This document shows, piece after piece, positions 42,081 through 50,477 of a stretch of 64,000 nt of DNA. Below the pieces are notes generated by a model. The model searched no databases. It was not told where the DNA came from and was given only the letters and a program-made list of their open reading frames with translations. Source of the stretch: Clostridium sp. AN503. Lineage in GTDB: Bacteria; Bacillota; Clostridia; Lachnospirales; Lachnospiraceae. Position numbers and translations under genes: made by a program. The stretch is from positions 62,001 to 126,000 of the forward strand of contig NZ_JBFDTP010000001.1 in assembly GCF_040719375.1 (NCBI RefSeq), in the 5' to 3' direction. How positions within the stretch are numbered: the stretch's first letter is position 1; every line of letters starts with the position of its first letter.

Positions 42081-43427
42081 TTACCGCACCAATGCGGGCT
42101 TTTTGGAATCAAACTTCCAGTTCGGAATCAGATACTGCATCGCCATGGCGTCGTCCCGGTCATGATCTGGAAGCCGGTTATAAAGCCGGTTGGCTTCCAT
42201 CACCCGGTCCATATCGATGGTCACACCCAGCCCCGGTTTTTGGGGAACCTCAAGATATCCGTCTGCGATCTGCGGCGTATCCTTTAGGAGGTTCTGGCCA
42301 TCCTGCCAGATCCAGTGGGTGTCCAAAGCCGTCGGATTACCGGGCGCCGCCGCTGCCACATGGGCAAAGGCAGTCAGGGTAATGTCAAAATGGTTGTTGG
42401 AATGGCTGCCCCAGGTCAGGCCCCAGTCATTTAAGATCTGGGCCATCCTCACGCTGCCGCCAAATCCCCAGAAATGCGGATCAGCCAGCACGATATCCAC
42501 AGATTTTAAGGCTGCCGCATGGTAAAACTGCCGCCAGTCTGTAGCGATCATGTTGGTAGCCACCGGAAGGTTTACGGCATTCTTAAATTCCGCCATGACC
42601 TCACGGCTGCTAAAGCCGGACTCCGGGCCGCAGGGATCTTCTATGTAGGTCAGCACCCCTTCCATGGGCTTGCAGATCTCAATGGCTTCCTTCAGGCTCC
42701 AGGCCCCGTTGGGATCGATATTGATCCGTCCTTCCGGAAACTGCTTTTTCAGCGCCCGGACCGCCTCCATCTCCTCCGCGCCTTTTAAGACACCGCCCTT
42801 TAACTTGAAATTCTTAAACCCGTACTTTTCGTTCAGCACACAGGCCTGCTCCACAATGCGCTCCGGGGTCAGCATTTCCTGTCTCCGAAGACGGAACCAG
42901 GCGTCGCTGCTGCCGCTTTCATCCAAATAGTCAAGAGCTTCTGCCCTTTCCTTATCGCTGACATAAAAAAGATAGCCCAGGGTCTCCACCTTGTCCCGCT
43001 GTTTCCCATCGCCCAACAGCTCGCACATGGGGAGATCCAGGTACTGTCCCAGCAGGTCTAAGAGCGCGCACTCAATGGCCCATTCAGCCTTTACCACAAA
43101 TTTCAGCTTACTGATATCCAGGCTCTGGATCCCTTCCCCATCATCCTCCTCGGCCCGCGTGGACGCCTTGTGGATGCTGTCAAGGATCGCCCGGTATCTG
43201 CCCACAGGCTGTCCCACTACCAGGGGGATACAGCTTTTCAGCGCGTCGCAGGTGTAGTCTCCTCCATGGATCTCGCCGATGCCCGTATGTCCCGCGCTGT
43301 CTTTTAGGATCACTAAGTTCCTGGTAAAGTACGGGGCGTGGGCTCCGCTCAAAGTCATAAGCATACTGTCATAGCCGGCAACCGGGATGACCTGCATCTC
43401 CGTTACGGCCGGGGTTCCTTTTTCCAT
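42081..43427 (-). CDS. glucarate dehydratase paralogue (GudD/GudX-like)
   Basis: A 448-residue enolase-superfamily protein. Catalytic positions are conserved (FKLKGGVLKG; INIDPNGAW; YIEDPCGPE; NMIATDW; SHSNNHFDITL). The region after residue 90 differs from GudD: an acidic insertion (STRAEEDDGEGIQSLD) and loss of the QTFDLRT motif. This recalls E. coli GudX, whose activity is poor, so a different aldarate substrate is possible. ATG 43427 follows AGGAGG at eight bases. It is upstream of tctBAC, in the same direction, and divergent from a LysR gene across a structured element. Confidence 0.85.
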   Translation of the reverse strand: MEKGTPAVTEMQVIPVAGYDSMLMTLSGAHAPYFTRNLVILKDSAGHTGIGEIHGGDYTCDALKSCIPLVVGQPVGRYRAILDSIHKASTRAEEDDGEGIQSLDISKLKFVVKAEWAIECALLDLLGQYLDLPMCELLGDGKQRDKVETLGYLFYVSDKERAEALDYLDESGSSDAWFRLRRQEMLTPERIVEQACVLNEKYGFKNFKLKGGVLKGAEEMEAVRALKKQFPEGRINIDPNGAWSLKEAIEICKPMEGVLTYIEDPCGPESGFSSREVMAEFKNAVNLPVATNMIATDWRQFYHAAALKSVDIVLADPHFWGFGGSVRMAQILNDWGLTWGSHSNNHFDITLTAFAHVAAAAPGNPTALDTHWIWQDGQNLLKDTPQIADGYLEVPQKPGLGVTIDMDRVMEANRLYNRLPDHDRDDAMAMQYLIPNWKFDSKKPALVR

Positions 43428-43486
43428 TTTCCAATCCTCCTGAATCATTTTACTTCACTGTTAAAATCTGATATAATAATGATGTT

Positions 43487-43687
43487 GGGGTCAAAAAGTC
43501 TTTTGACCCCTATGATACCGGATTACTCCGCACTTCGTACTTCCGTAATCCTCAAAAACATTCATAATCCGCTCATTTTTCTACGAAAAATGGCTGCTTA
43601 TTCATGTTTTTGGCGGGTCCCAAGGTTAGAAGTCCTCTTGCAAGCAAGCTTGCATCGGACTTCTGACCTTTTGCCCCTGGTATCATA
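43487..43687. repeat. hairpin-rich element between gudX-like and lysR genes, MITE or structured RNA candidate
   Basis: Hairpin 1 (43487-43496 with 43501-43510) is a perfect 10-bp stem with a 4-base loop. Immediately beside it TATGATACC (43511-43519) pairs with GGTATCATA (43679-43687), enclosing three more hairpins: GGATTAC/GTAATCC (43520-43526, 43545-43551); a 60-base hairpin 43553-43612 with CAAAAACAT/ATGTTTTTG at its base and CATTTTTC/GAAAAATG at its tip; and a 12-bp stem 43624-43635 with 43657-43668 capped by TGCAAGC/GCTTGCA. The ends are imperfectly complementary and flanked by AATAAT. The gene-free interval 43428-43788 is otherwise AT-rich; a weak lysR promoter (TTTACC and TATATC) may lie at 43698-43727. 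Confidence 0.65.
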
Positions 43688-43788
43688 ATAATAAAAGTTT
43701 ACCGGTAATTAATCCAATATTTATATCTGATTGGAACAATCACATTTGCTTATAGACAGGTCAAGAGATCAATCCAGAGGTGACGGTT

Positions 43789-44733
43789 GTGGATGTTAAG
43801 TACTTAAATTATGTTCTGGCGATTGCCGGACGGCGTAACATGACAAAGGCGGCGGAGGACTTATTTGTCTCCCAGTCCTCCTTAAGCCAGTACATCTCCA
43901 GGCTGGAGCAGGAACTGGGGACCCCGCTGTTTGTCCGCAATAAGAACGAACTGAGCCTGACTCCCGCAGGGGAACTGTATGTGGAAGCTGCAAAAAAGGT
44001 CGTAAAGATCCAGAAGGAGCTGTATCAGAATATTGACAGCTTAAACCAGCGCGGGCATATCACAGCCGGCGTCACCTCCAATTTCGGCCTGCGGATGCTC
44101 TCGGAGATCATCCCCCAGTTCCGGCAGCAGTACCCGGAAGTCACCATTGAGATCACGGAGACCAATCTTCCGGGACTGAAAAAGCTTTTGATGGAGGAGA
44201 GCATTGACCTGGGGATCGCCGCCGAGGTGAACCAGGTGCCGTTTGAGAGCCAGACCCAGGTGCTGCGCAAAGAGGAAGTGTTCTTTGCAATCCCCCGTGT
44301 GCATCCTTACGCTCAGAGCCACCCCTCCGGCATCATGACCCTGGAGGACTTAACCGGATATTTTTCCCGGGACAATTTCCTTTTATCAAAAAAAGGATCT
44401 TCTTTAAGGCTCCTTAGCGACCAGGTATTTGACTCCTGCGGCTTCTCCCCCAGCGCCTTCTGCGAGACCAACAGCATCTCCGCCACCCGGAATATGATCG
44501 CGAAAAATGCGGGCGTGGCCTTTATCGGGGAATCCTGCTCCGTGGACCGGGAACATATCGCATACTACTCCATGTCCCCGGCTCTCTACCGGCTGAACGT
44601 GGTCATCTGCCGGAAGGGCTGGGTACAGAACGAGCCTGAAAAGCTGTTTATGAAATTTATTCTGGATTATTTTAAGTTAAATACCGAACAGCCTTATATG
44701 GCGGAGAACTACTCGCTGACCAGGCAGCCCTGA
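43789..44733 (+). CDS. LysR-family regulator
   Basis: A 314-residue regulator: N-terminal HTH (NMTKAAEDLFVSQSSLSQYISRLEQELG) and a LysR effector domain. I use GTG 43789 because AGAGG lies about eight bases upstream and the usual LysR N-terminus (MDVKYLNYVLAI) then results; a GTG at 43780 is also in frame. It is divergent from the glucarate dehydratase paralogue and probably controls it and the TTT genes. It is less like the other four LysR proteins here than they are like one another. Confidence 0.88.
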   Translation: MDVKYLNYVLAIAGRRNMTKAAEDLFVSQSSLSQYISRLEQELGTPLFVRNKNELSLTPAGELYVEAAKKVVKIQKELYQNIDSLNQRGHITAGVTSNFGLRMLSEIIPQFRQQYPEVTIEITETNLPGLKKLLMEESIDLGIAAEVNQVPFESQTQVLRKEEVFFAIPRVHPYAQSHPSGIMTLEDLTGYFSRDNFLLSKKGSSLRLLSDQVFDSCGFSPSAFCETNSISATRNMIAKNAGVAFIGESCSVDREHIAYYSMSPALYRLNVVICRKGWVQNEPEKLFMKFILDYFKLNTEQPYMAENYSLTRQP

Positions 44734-44805
44734 CAGGCCGCAACCGCTGCATGACGGACGGGCCTCCCTGACGGCAGGTTCACAAGATAAACGCGGAGGT
44801 GTTCC

Positions 44806-45708
44806 ATGGATACAAAACAGATTGAATATATCTTAAAGATTGCAGAAGAAAATAACATCACCAAAGCGGCGGAAAAACTGTTTATCACCCAGTCCGCCCT
44901 AAACCAGCAGCTTTTAAAGCTTGAAAAGGAACTGGGCACCCCGCTGTTTCACCGTTCCCGCGCCAACTGGGGGCTGACCGAGGCGGGACGCATCTATGTG
45001 GAAGGGGCGAAGGCCGCCCTCCAGATCAAGAAGACCACTTACAACCAGATCTACGATGTCGCCAACGCAAAACGGGGCCATCTGTCCATCGGACTGACCC
45101 CCGGCAGGGGACTGCGCATGTTCACAGCGATCTATCCGGAGCTGCACCGCAGCTACCCCAACCTGGAGGTGAAGCCAATCGAGATGCGGGTGCGCGCCCA
45201 GCAGACGGCGATCGCCAAAGGGGAGATCGATGTGGGATTTATGACGCTCCATGAAAAAGACCGGACCAACGACGTCTATGTCAATCTGGGCACCGAGGAG
45301 CTGATGCTGATCATCCCCTCTGGTCATCCGGTGGCCTCCAAAGCGGCCCCTGCCGGGGAACCGTTTGCCACACTTGATATCCGGGAGCTGAAATATGAGC
45401 CGTTTGTGCTGATGGACAAGAATTCCACCCTGCGGGCTGTATGTGACACCATATTTGACCGGGCGGGCTTTGCTCCCAACATCCTGTTTGAGACCAACAA
45501 TACCGGAGGTATCGTGTCCATGGTGGAATCTACCCTCTGCTGCGGCATCATCCCCGGCTACTATGTGCGCACCCCCTCGCCCGGGGTCGCCTGCTTTTCC
45601 CTGACCGGCCATCCCACCTGGGATATGGCTGTCAGCTACAGCTACAGCGCATATTTAAGCTCCGGCGCCAAGGAATTCATCCGGTTGGCGAAAGAATACT
45701 GGGCGTGA
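44806..45708 (+). CDS. LysR-family regulator
   Basis: A 300-residue regulator, MDTKQIEYILKIAEENNITKAAEKLF at the N-terminus, with HTH TQSALNQQLLKLEKELG. Its effector domain has the features LTPGRGLRMFTAIYPEL and IPGYYVRTP. It belongs to the same clade as the LysR proteins at 51652, 56874 and 61940. It follows another LysR by 72 bases and precedes the MATE gene; its target is unclear. Good ribosome binding site GGAGG. Confidence 0.9.
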   Translation: MDTKQIEYILKIAEENNITKAAEKLFITQSALNQQLLKLEKELGTPLFHRSRANWGLTEAGRIYVEGAKAALQIKKTTYNQIYDVANAKRGHLSIGLTPGRGLRMFTAIYPELHRSYPNLEVKPIEMRVRAQQTAIAKGEIDVGFMTLHEKDRTNDVYVNLGTEELMLIIPSGHPVASKAAPAGEPFATLDIRELKYEPFVLMDKNSTLRAVCDTIFDRAGFAPNILFETNNTGGIVSMVESTLCCGIIPGYYVRTPSPGVACFSLTGHPTWDMAVSYSYSAYLSSGAKEFIRLAKEYWA

Positions 45709-45775
45709 GAATGCATCCGTGCAGCAAAGAAATATCCGGCGCAAAATCCACTCGCCCGGCGAAGAAATATCCGGC
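45706..45775 (+). repeat. two degenerate 35-bp tandem units
   Basis: AAGAAATATCCGGC occurs at 45727-45740 and 45762-45775, 35 bp apart, and TGAGAATGC at 45706-45714 and 45777-45785, 71 bp apart. The spacer between lysR and the MATE gene seems to derive from a 35-bp tandem duplication overlapping the lysR stop codon. Confidence 0.4.
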
Positions 45776-45806
45776 ATGAGAATGCCGCTTTCAGGAGGTA
45801 ACAAAA

Positions 45807-47111
45807 ATCAAACAGAAATCAAATTTCAGCGAGTTCGCCCGGTACGCGGCGCTCAACGTCATAGGCATGATCGGCCTGTCCTGCTACATTCTGGCCGACA
45901 CTTTTTTTATTGCAAAGGGGCTGGGGGCGGACGGGCTTGCGGCACTCAACCTGGCGATCCCGATCTACAGCTTCGTCCACGGAAGCGGCCTGATGTTCGG
46001 TATCGGCGGCTCTACCAAATATTCTGTTTTCCGGGGACAGAAGGCGTATAAAAACGCAGATCAGGTGTTTACCAATACCGTATATTTGACCGCAGCTCTG
46101 GCTGCGGTATTTGTTGTGGCGGGCCTGTTCCTGCCCGGGACCATCACCGCGCTTCTTGGGGCCAATGCAGAGATTTTTGATATGACAAGGATCTATCTGA
46201 AGGTCGTCCTTTTATTCGCCCCGGCTTTTATGATGAACGACGTCCTGATCTGCTTTGTGCGCAATGACGGCAATCCACGACTTGCCATGACCGCGATGCT
46301 GGCCGGGAGCATGTCCAACATCCTGTTGGACTACATCTTTATCTTCCCCTTTGGCATGGGCATCTTCGGCGCGGTACTGGCAACCGGGTTCGCCCCGGTC
46401 ATCAGCATGGGCGTCCTCTCCATCCACCGGATCAAAAAACAGAACTGCTTTCATTATACGAAAGCAGTTCTGTCCAGGTCCTTATCCGTCCAGACCCTCT
46501 CCCTGGGTTTTCCTTCCCTGATCACGGAGGTAGCGGGCGGTATTGTCATTATCATATTTAATGTACTGATCATGGGGATCGAGGGAAATATCGGCGTCGC
46601 CGCCTACGGTGTGATCGCCAATCTGTCCCTTGTGATCACATCCATCTGTACCGGCATCGCCCAGGGGATGCAGCCGATCACCAGCCGCGCTTACGGGCAT
46701 GGTGACAAAAAGGGGATGCACCAGGTCCTGAAATATGCGGTATGCACTTTGCTGCTCCTCTCCTGCAGTATCTACCTGGCTGTCTTTCTATTTGCCGGGC
46801 CGATCACCGCGGTCTTTAACAGCGAAAATGATATGCAGCTTCAGCAGATCGCCGAGGCGGGACTAAAACTGTATTTTATCTCCATACCCTTCGCCGGGTT
46901 CAATATCGTGCTTTCCATGTTCTTCACCTCGGCGGAAAAAGCCATTCCGGCCCAGGTGGTCTCTCTGCTGAGAGGATTCTTCCTGATCATACCCGCCGCC
47001 TTTATCCTGGCCGCTCTGGCCGGAACCACCGGGGTATGGCTGGCGGTTCCGGTGACGGAAGGGGTTGTAGCGGCGGTTGGGGGCATCTTGTATCTCAGGA
47101 ACAGGACTTGA
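45807..47111 (+). CDS. MATE-family multidrug exporter with an ATC in place of a start codon
   Basis: A 434-residue 12-helix exporter of the MepA-like MATE subfamily: LADTFFIAKGLGADGLAALN, GSGLMFGIGGSTKYS, MSNILLDYIFIFPFGMGIFGAVLAT. The perfect ribosome binding site AGGAGG (45793-45798) is followed after eight bases by ATC, not ATG, at 45807. From there the protein reads (I/M)KQKSNFSEFARYAALNVIG, the normal N-terminus of the family. The frame is closed upstream by TGA at 45777 and has no ATG, GTG or TTG before 45867, which would remove part of helix 1. Either ATC is used, or the start is mutated and the gene poorly expressed. The 3' end overlaps the convergent LarA-like gene by 17 bases. Confidence 0.8.
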   Translation: MKQKSNFSEFARYAALNVIGMIGLSCYILADTFFIAKGLGADGLAALNLAIPIYSFVHGSGLMFGIGGSTKYSVFRGQKAYKNADQVFTNTVYLTAALAAVFVVAGLFLPGTITALLGANAEIFDMTRIYLKVVLLFAPAFMMNDVLICFVRNDGNPRLAMTAMLAGSMSNILLDYIFIFPFGMGIFGAVLATGFAPVISMGVLSIHRIKKQNCFHYTKAVLSRSLSVQTLSLGFPSLITEVAGGIVIIIFNVLIMGIEGNIGVAAYGVIANLSLVITSICTGIAQGMQPITSRAYGHGDKKGMHQVLKYAVCTLLLLSCSIYLAVFLFAGPITAVFNSENDMQLQQIAEAGLKLYFISIPFAGFNIVLSMFFTSAEKAIPAQVVSLLRGFFLIIPAAFILAALAGTTGVWLAVPVTEGVVAAVGGILYLRNRT

Positions 47112-48411
47112 CCGGGGTCAGCAGGTTCCCTTTTTCATCGAACGCAAGCTCCTGCGGCTCATCCAGGGCCACAATGCCCGGATATTTCCCGTTCTTCACG
47201 TCCTCGTAGTAAGATTCGGACAACATGATCTGATCGATGTGGAGGCTGTTGGCGATGCGGACCACTCTGGCATGGTCCGTGTCAATCTTGTTGCAGGTCC
47301 TGATACAGATCTGTATGGCCTCCTTGTCATTTGCCACAACACAGGGGATCCGGGCGGAAGCCAGTACCGTGCTGGTGATGCAGTTGGGGTACATCTTCTC
47401 CACGTCCATCTCGTCGAAGATCTTTTTGGTGATGGCGGAGGCCAGCCCGCAGCCAAGTGCATTGCCATGGGAGGCTTCGCTTAAGTTCAAAAAGCAGGTT
47501 CTCTGTACCTTAATCCCGCCGGATGCATAGGGGGTCGAGAAGGTTCCCGTGATATTGGGGTCCACGCCGGTCCCGCTGTAATTCTTACCGATCTCATCTA
47601 CCACCAGCACATCTGTCTCTCCCACGATCAGCTTCGGCATATTGGAAAAAGCGTATTTTAAAAGCTCCGGTTCTCTTTTTAGAATATCCTTTGCCAGGAT
47701 CGCCTCAATCCTGCATGTCTCGTCGTAAGCATTTTCAATGCAGGGGACCGCAAATAATATCCTGGCTTTTTCAAGGACCACCTTTGCCATGGTCGGGATA
47801 TTCTGTGCGATCACATCCATGCCGTCGCCGTGGACTAAGGACGCGCCCGCCTGTTTCCCCAGGCCGACCGTCATCATCTTGCAGGGGCCGCTCTCGTAGG
47901 GACCGCGGAATGCATTATGGGGTTTTAAGCGGCAGGAAACGATGATACCGTCCGCCTCATATGCATGTTTGTCCAGATAGACCTTCTTTCCACGCTCGGA
48001 AACGCCCAGCTCTACTACCTCCATGGAGGATTTGATCGGACAGCCCATGGTCTCGGGCGTGATCTGATAGCTGGCTAAGACCTCCAGCTGCCCCTCCGCC
48101 GTCGCGCCGCCGTGGCTTCCCATGGCCGGAACGATAAACGGATGCGCGCCCTTTTCTTTTACAAAATCCACGATGGCTTTGGTAATGATATCCACATTGC
48201 GGATCCCGCGGCTTCCTGCGGTGACCGCAATGGTCATACCGGGTTTTATCAGGGAGGAGAACTGCTCCTGCCCCATCTGCTCATAGATCACACCGGGAAT
48301 CTCATCTGCCGGGATCACATCCCGCGGGAAGTCCTGTCTTGCGTGGAACATTCTGGGTATGGGCGTGTCCGCCAAAAGCCTGGTGACCATGCCTCCTGAT
48401 GTTACTTTCAT
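47095..48411 (-). CDS. LarA-like nickel-dependent hydroxyacid racemase/epimerase family protein
   Basis: A 438-residue protein with the LarA/DUF2088 N-terminal domain (TIAVTAGSRGIRNVD; PAMGSHGGATAEGQ, with a His in the position of a catalytic His of LarA; IVSCRLKPHNAFRGPYESG, with Lys and His candidates for cofactor linkage) and the family C-terminal domain. LarA homologues use the nickel-pincer cofactor to racemise or epimerise alpha-hydroxyacids. Family work has shown lactate, malate, other hydroxyacids and D-gluconate as substrates. The cofactor genes larB, larC and larE are not in the window. ATG 48411 follows GGGAGG, 26 bases after a TctA gene, so it is in a TTT operon (TctC-TctB-TctA-LarA) and should act on the acid imported. 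Confidence 0.85.
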   Translation of the reverse strand: MKVTSGGMVTRLLADTPIPRMFHARQDFPRDVIPADEIPGVIYEQMGQEQFSSLIKPGMTIAVTAGSRGIRNVDIITKAIVDFVKEKGAHPFIVPAMGSHGGATAEGQLEVLASYQITPETMGCPIKSSMEVVELGVSERGKKVYLDKHAYEADGIIVSCRLKPHNAFRGPYESGPCKMMTVGLGKQAGASLVHGDGMDVIAQNIPTMAKVVLEKARILFAVPCIENAYDETCRIEAILAKDILKREPELLKYAFSNMPKLIVGETDVLVVDEIGKNYSGTGVDPNITGTFSTPYASGGIKVQRTCFLNLSEASHGNALGCGLASAITKKIFDEMDVEKMYPNCITSTVLASARIPCVVANDKEAIQICIRTCNKIDTDHARVVRIANSLHIDQIMLSESYYEDVKNGKYPGIVALDEPQELAFDEKGNLLTPVKSCS

Positions 48412-48437
48412 AAGTTTATCCTCCCTATCGTTCTGCT

Positions 48438-49937
48438 TTATGCCGCTGTGCGTTTTGCCAGGGCGCCTTTTATCTGTTTATACGCAGTCCATGCCACCAT
48501 GAACATGGTGAATACCAGGAATACTGCCGCGATCGGAGATTTGAAAAATGCCCAGAAGCTGTTGTTGGAGTACATCAGCCCACGGATCAGGTTCTCCTCT
48601 ACTACCGTCCCCAGCACAAATCCAAGGATCATCGGCGCCTGGGGGAATTTGTGTTTCATCATAAAGAAGCCGATCACACCGAAGATCAAGGATGTCCACA
48701 CATCAAACATGCTGTGGTTTGTTCCATATGTACCCACTATACAGAGCACCAGTACCACCGGCAGAAGAATATACTTCGGCACAGCCAGCACCTTGATGAA
48801 CAGACGGATTCCGCCGTATTCCACGATCAGCATCAGGATCGTTGCGATCAGAAACGCAGCAAAGATTCCGTATACCAGCTTTCCACTGTTCTTAAACAGC
48901 AGCGGACCAGGAGCGATCCCGTGCAGGGTCAATCCTCCCAGGATCATCGCAGTGACCGTATCTCCCGGGATACCCAGGGTCAGAAGCGGGATCAGCGCGC
49001 CGCCGATGGACGCATTATTGGACGTCTCCGTAGCGATCACACCGTCAATAATACCGGTACCGAATTTCTCCGGATGTTTGCTCTGCTGCTTTGCCACACT
49101 GTACGCCACAATATTGGACGTAGCGCCGCCGATGCCAGGCAGGATGCCAATTCCGATCCCCAGCAGTGCGGAGCGGATAAAGTTTACGAACTGTTCCTTA
49201 AATTCTTTCATGGTGATGCCAAAGCCTTTGATCTTACAGCTCATCACCGTGGATTCCTTTGCCTTGATCCCATCGGCTCCCACCTTCAGGATCTCAGCCA
49301 CCGCAAACAGGCCGATCATGACGGGAAGCTACTGAAACCCATTTTCCAGATCCTGGATGCCAAATGTAAAACGCTCCGCTCCTCCGATGGATGCAATTCC
49401 AAACAGAGAAAAGGTGATCCCTGCAATACCGCTCATCAGTCCTTTTAAAAGATTGTCCCCCACCATGGCGCCGATCATGGTCAGCGCAAACAGGCAGATC
49501 GCAAAATACTCATAGGGTCCGAACTTGAGCGCGATCTTTGCCAGGGACGGGGCGATGAAGATCAACGCGACGATAGAGAGGATCGTACCTAAAAAAGAAT
49601 ACAGGATCCCAACGCCAAGCGCGCGTCCGCCTTCTCCCCGTTCCGCCATCGGAGCACCGTCAAAGGTAGTCGCAACCGACGACGGCGTTCCCGGTATTTT
49701 CAAGAGGATCGCAGAGATCAGGCCGCCTGACGTACCGCCCACATACAGCGCCACCAGCATGGAGATGCCGTTGAGCGGGGACATGGAGAAGGTGAGAGGC
49801 AGGCACAGCGCAACGCCCATGGTAGAGGTCAGCCCCGGGATGGAGCCAAAAATAATACCGATCACAACTCCGATCAATATAACACTGACCGTGCTAATAT
49901 TCAATACTGAAATCAATCCTTCCATTGCCATATCCAA
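48438..49937 (-). pseudogene. tctA: TctA (set 3) interrupted by an in-frame TAG
   Basis: Both halves read in the same frame as one 500-codon TctA: GSIPGLTSTMGVALCLPLTF and KIPGTPSSVATTFDG before the stop, LPVMIGLFAVAEILKVG and LLTLGIPGDTVTAMI after it. The only defect is TAG at 49329-49331, between ENGFQ and LPVMIG. One C-to-T change in a CAG would make it. Reinitiation at the ATG four codons later is conceivable, but would give a split membrane protein. Without it the LarA operon lacks its permease. Confidence 0.85.
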
Positions 49938-49944
49938 TCCCTCC

Positions 49945-50412
49945 TTATAGTATGCCTGTCGGCAGGATCAATGAAAATACATTGACGAACAATGCATTGA
50001 CTGCAACAGGAATCACAACCGACAACACAACAAACAGGATATAATTCTTTTTGCTCCTGTACTCTGCCGGAACAAACAAAAGCATCTGAATCATCATGTA
50101 CACCATGGAAGAAATGACAAAACCTATGGGTTTCAGCATAAATACATAAACGAACAAAAGGACCAGCGTTGCGAAAAAACCTTTGAGATTGATGCCCGCC
50201 TCTTTCTCCCCATCATCCTTCATGGTGATGTTGGAAACCAGCAGGAGCGCACTGATCAGCACCCACACAGTACTGCACAGCTTGGGCATGAAATCCCCGC
50301 CCTGTCCCATCGCCGCGCCTACTTCAATGCTCTGCGAAGCAAACCACAGGGCAATCCCTGCGATCAGTAAAACCATGCTGAGTATGACCTCTGACAACTT
50401 TTTTGTACTCAT
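49945..50412 (-). CDS. tctB: TTT transporter small membrane subunit TctB (set 3)
   Basis: A 155-residue four-helix protein (ILSMVLLIAGIALWFASQ; GGDFMPKLCSTVWVLISA; FFATLVLLFVYVFMLKPIG; NALFVNVFSLILPTG). The Asp-Phe-Met-Pro motif in DFMP is shared with the other TctBs. ATG 50412 follows GAGAGGAGAG; it ends seven bases before tctA. The hairpin at 50437-50463 lies between tctC and this gene. Confidence 0.85.
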   Translation of the reverse strand: MSTKKLSEVILSMVLLIAGIALWFASQSIEVGAAMGQGGDFMPKLCSTVWVLISALLLVSNITMKDDGEKEAGINLKGFFATLVLLFVYVFMLKPIGFVISSMVYMMIQMLLFVPAEYRSKKNYILFVVLSVVIPVAVNALFVNVFSLILPTGIL

Positions 50413-50436
50413 GTTTCTCTCCTCTCCTAAAAATAA

Positions 50437-50463
50437 TTCCGGCAGATTTCCCACCTGCCGGAA
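50437..50463 (-). terminator. attenuating terminator between tctC and tctB (set 3)
   Basis: TTCCGGCAG pairs perfectly with CTGCCGGAA (9 bp, 9-base loop). On the minus strand it is followed by TTATTTTT. It sits inside the operon, 15 bases after tctC and ahead of tctB, and would let more binding protein than permease be made. Confidence 0.7.
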
Positions 50464-50477
50464 TCATCATTCCCTAA

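Noticed and set aside
43338..43688. Possible 116-residue protein crossing the start of the glucarate dehydratase paralogue and the hairpin element
   Set aside because: It runs through inverted repeats and antisense to a conserved gene start; no family features.
45719..46051. Alternative 110-residue frame before the MATE gene
   Set aside because: It is the +1 shadow of the MATE N-terminus; the in-frame reading from ATC gives the conserved protein instead.
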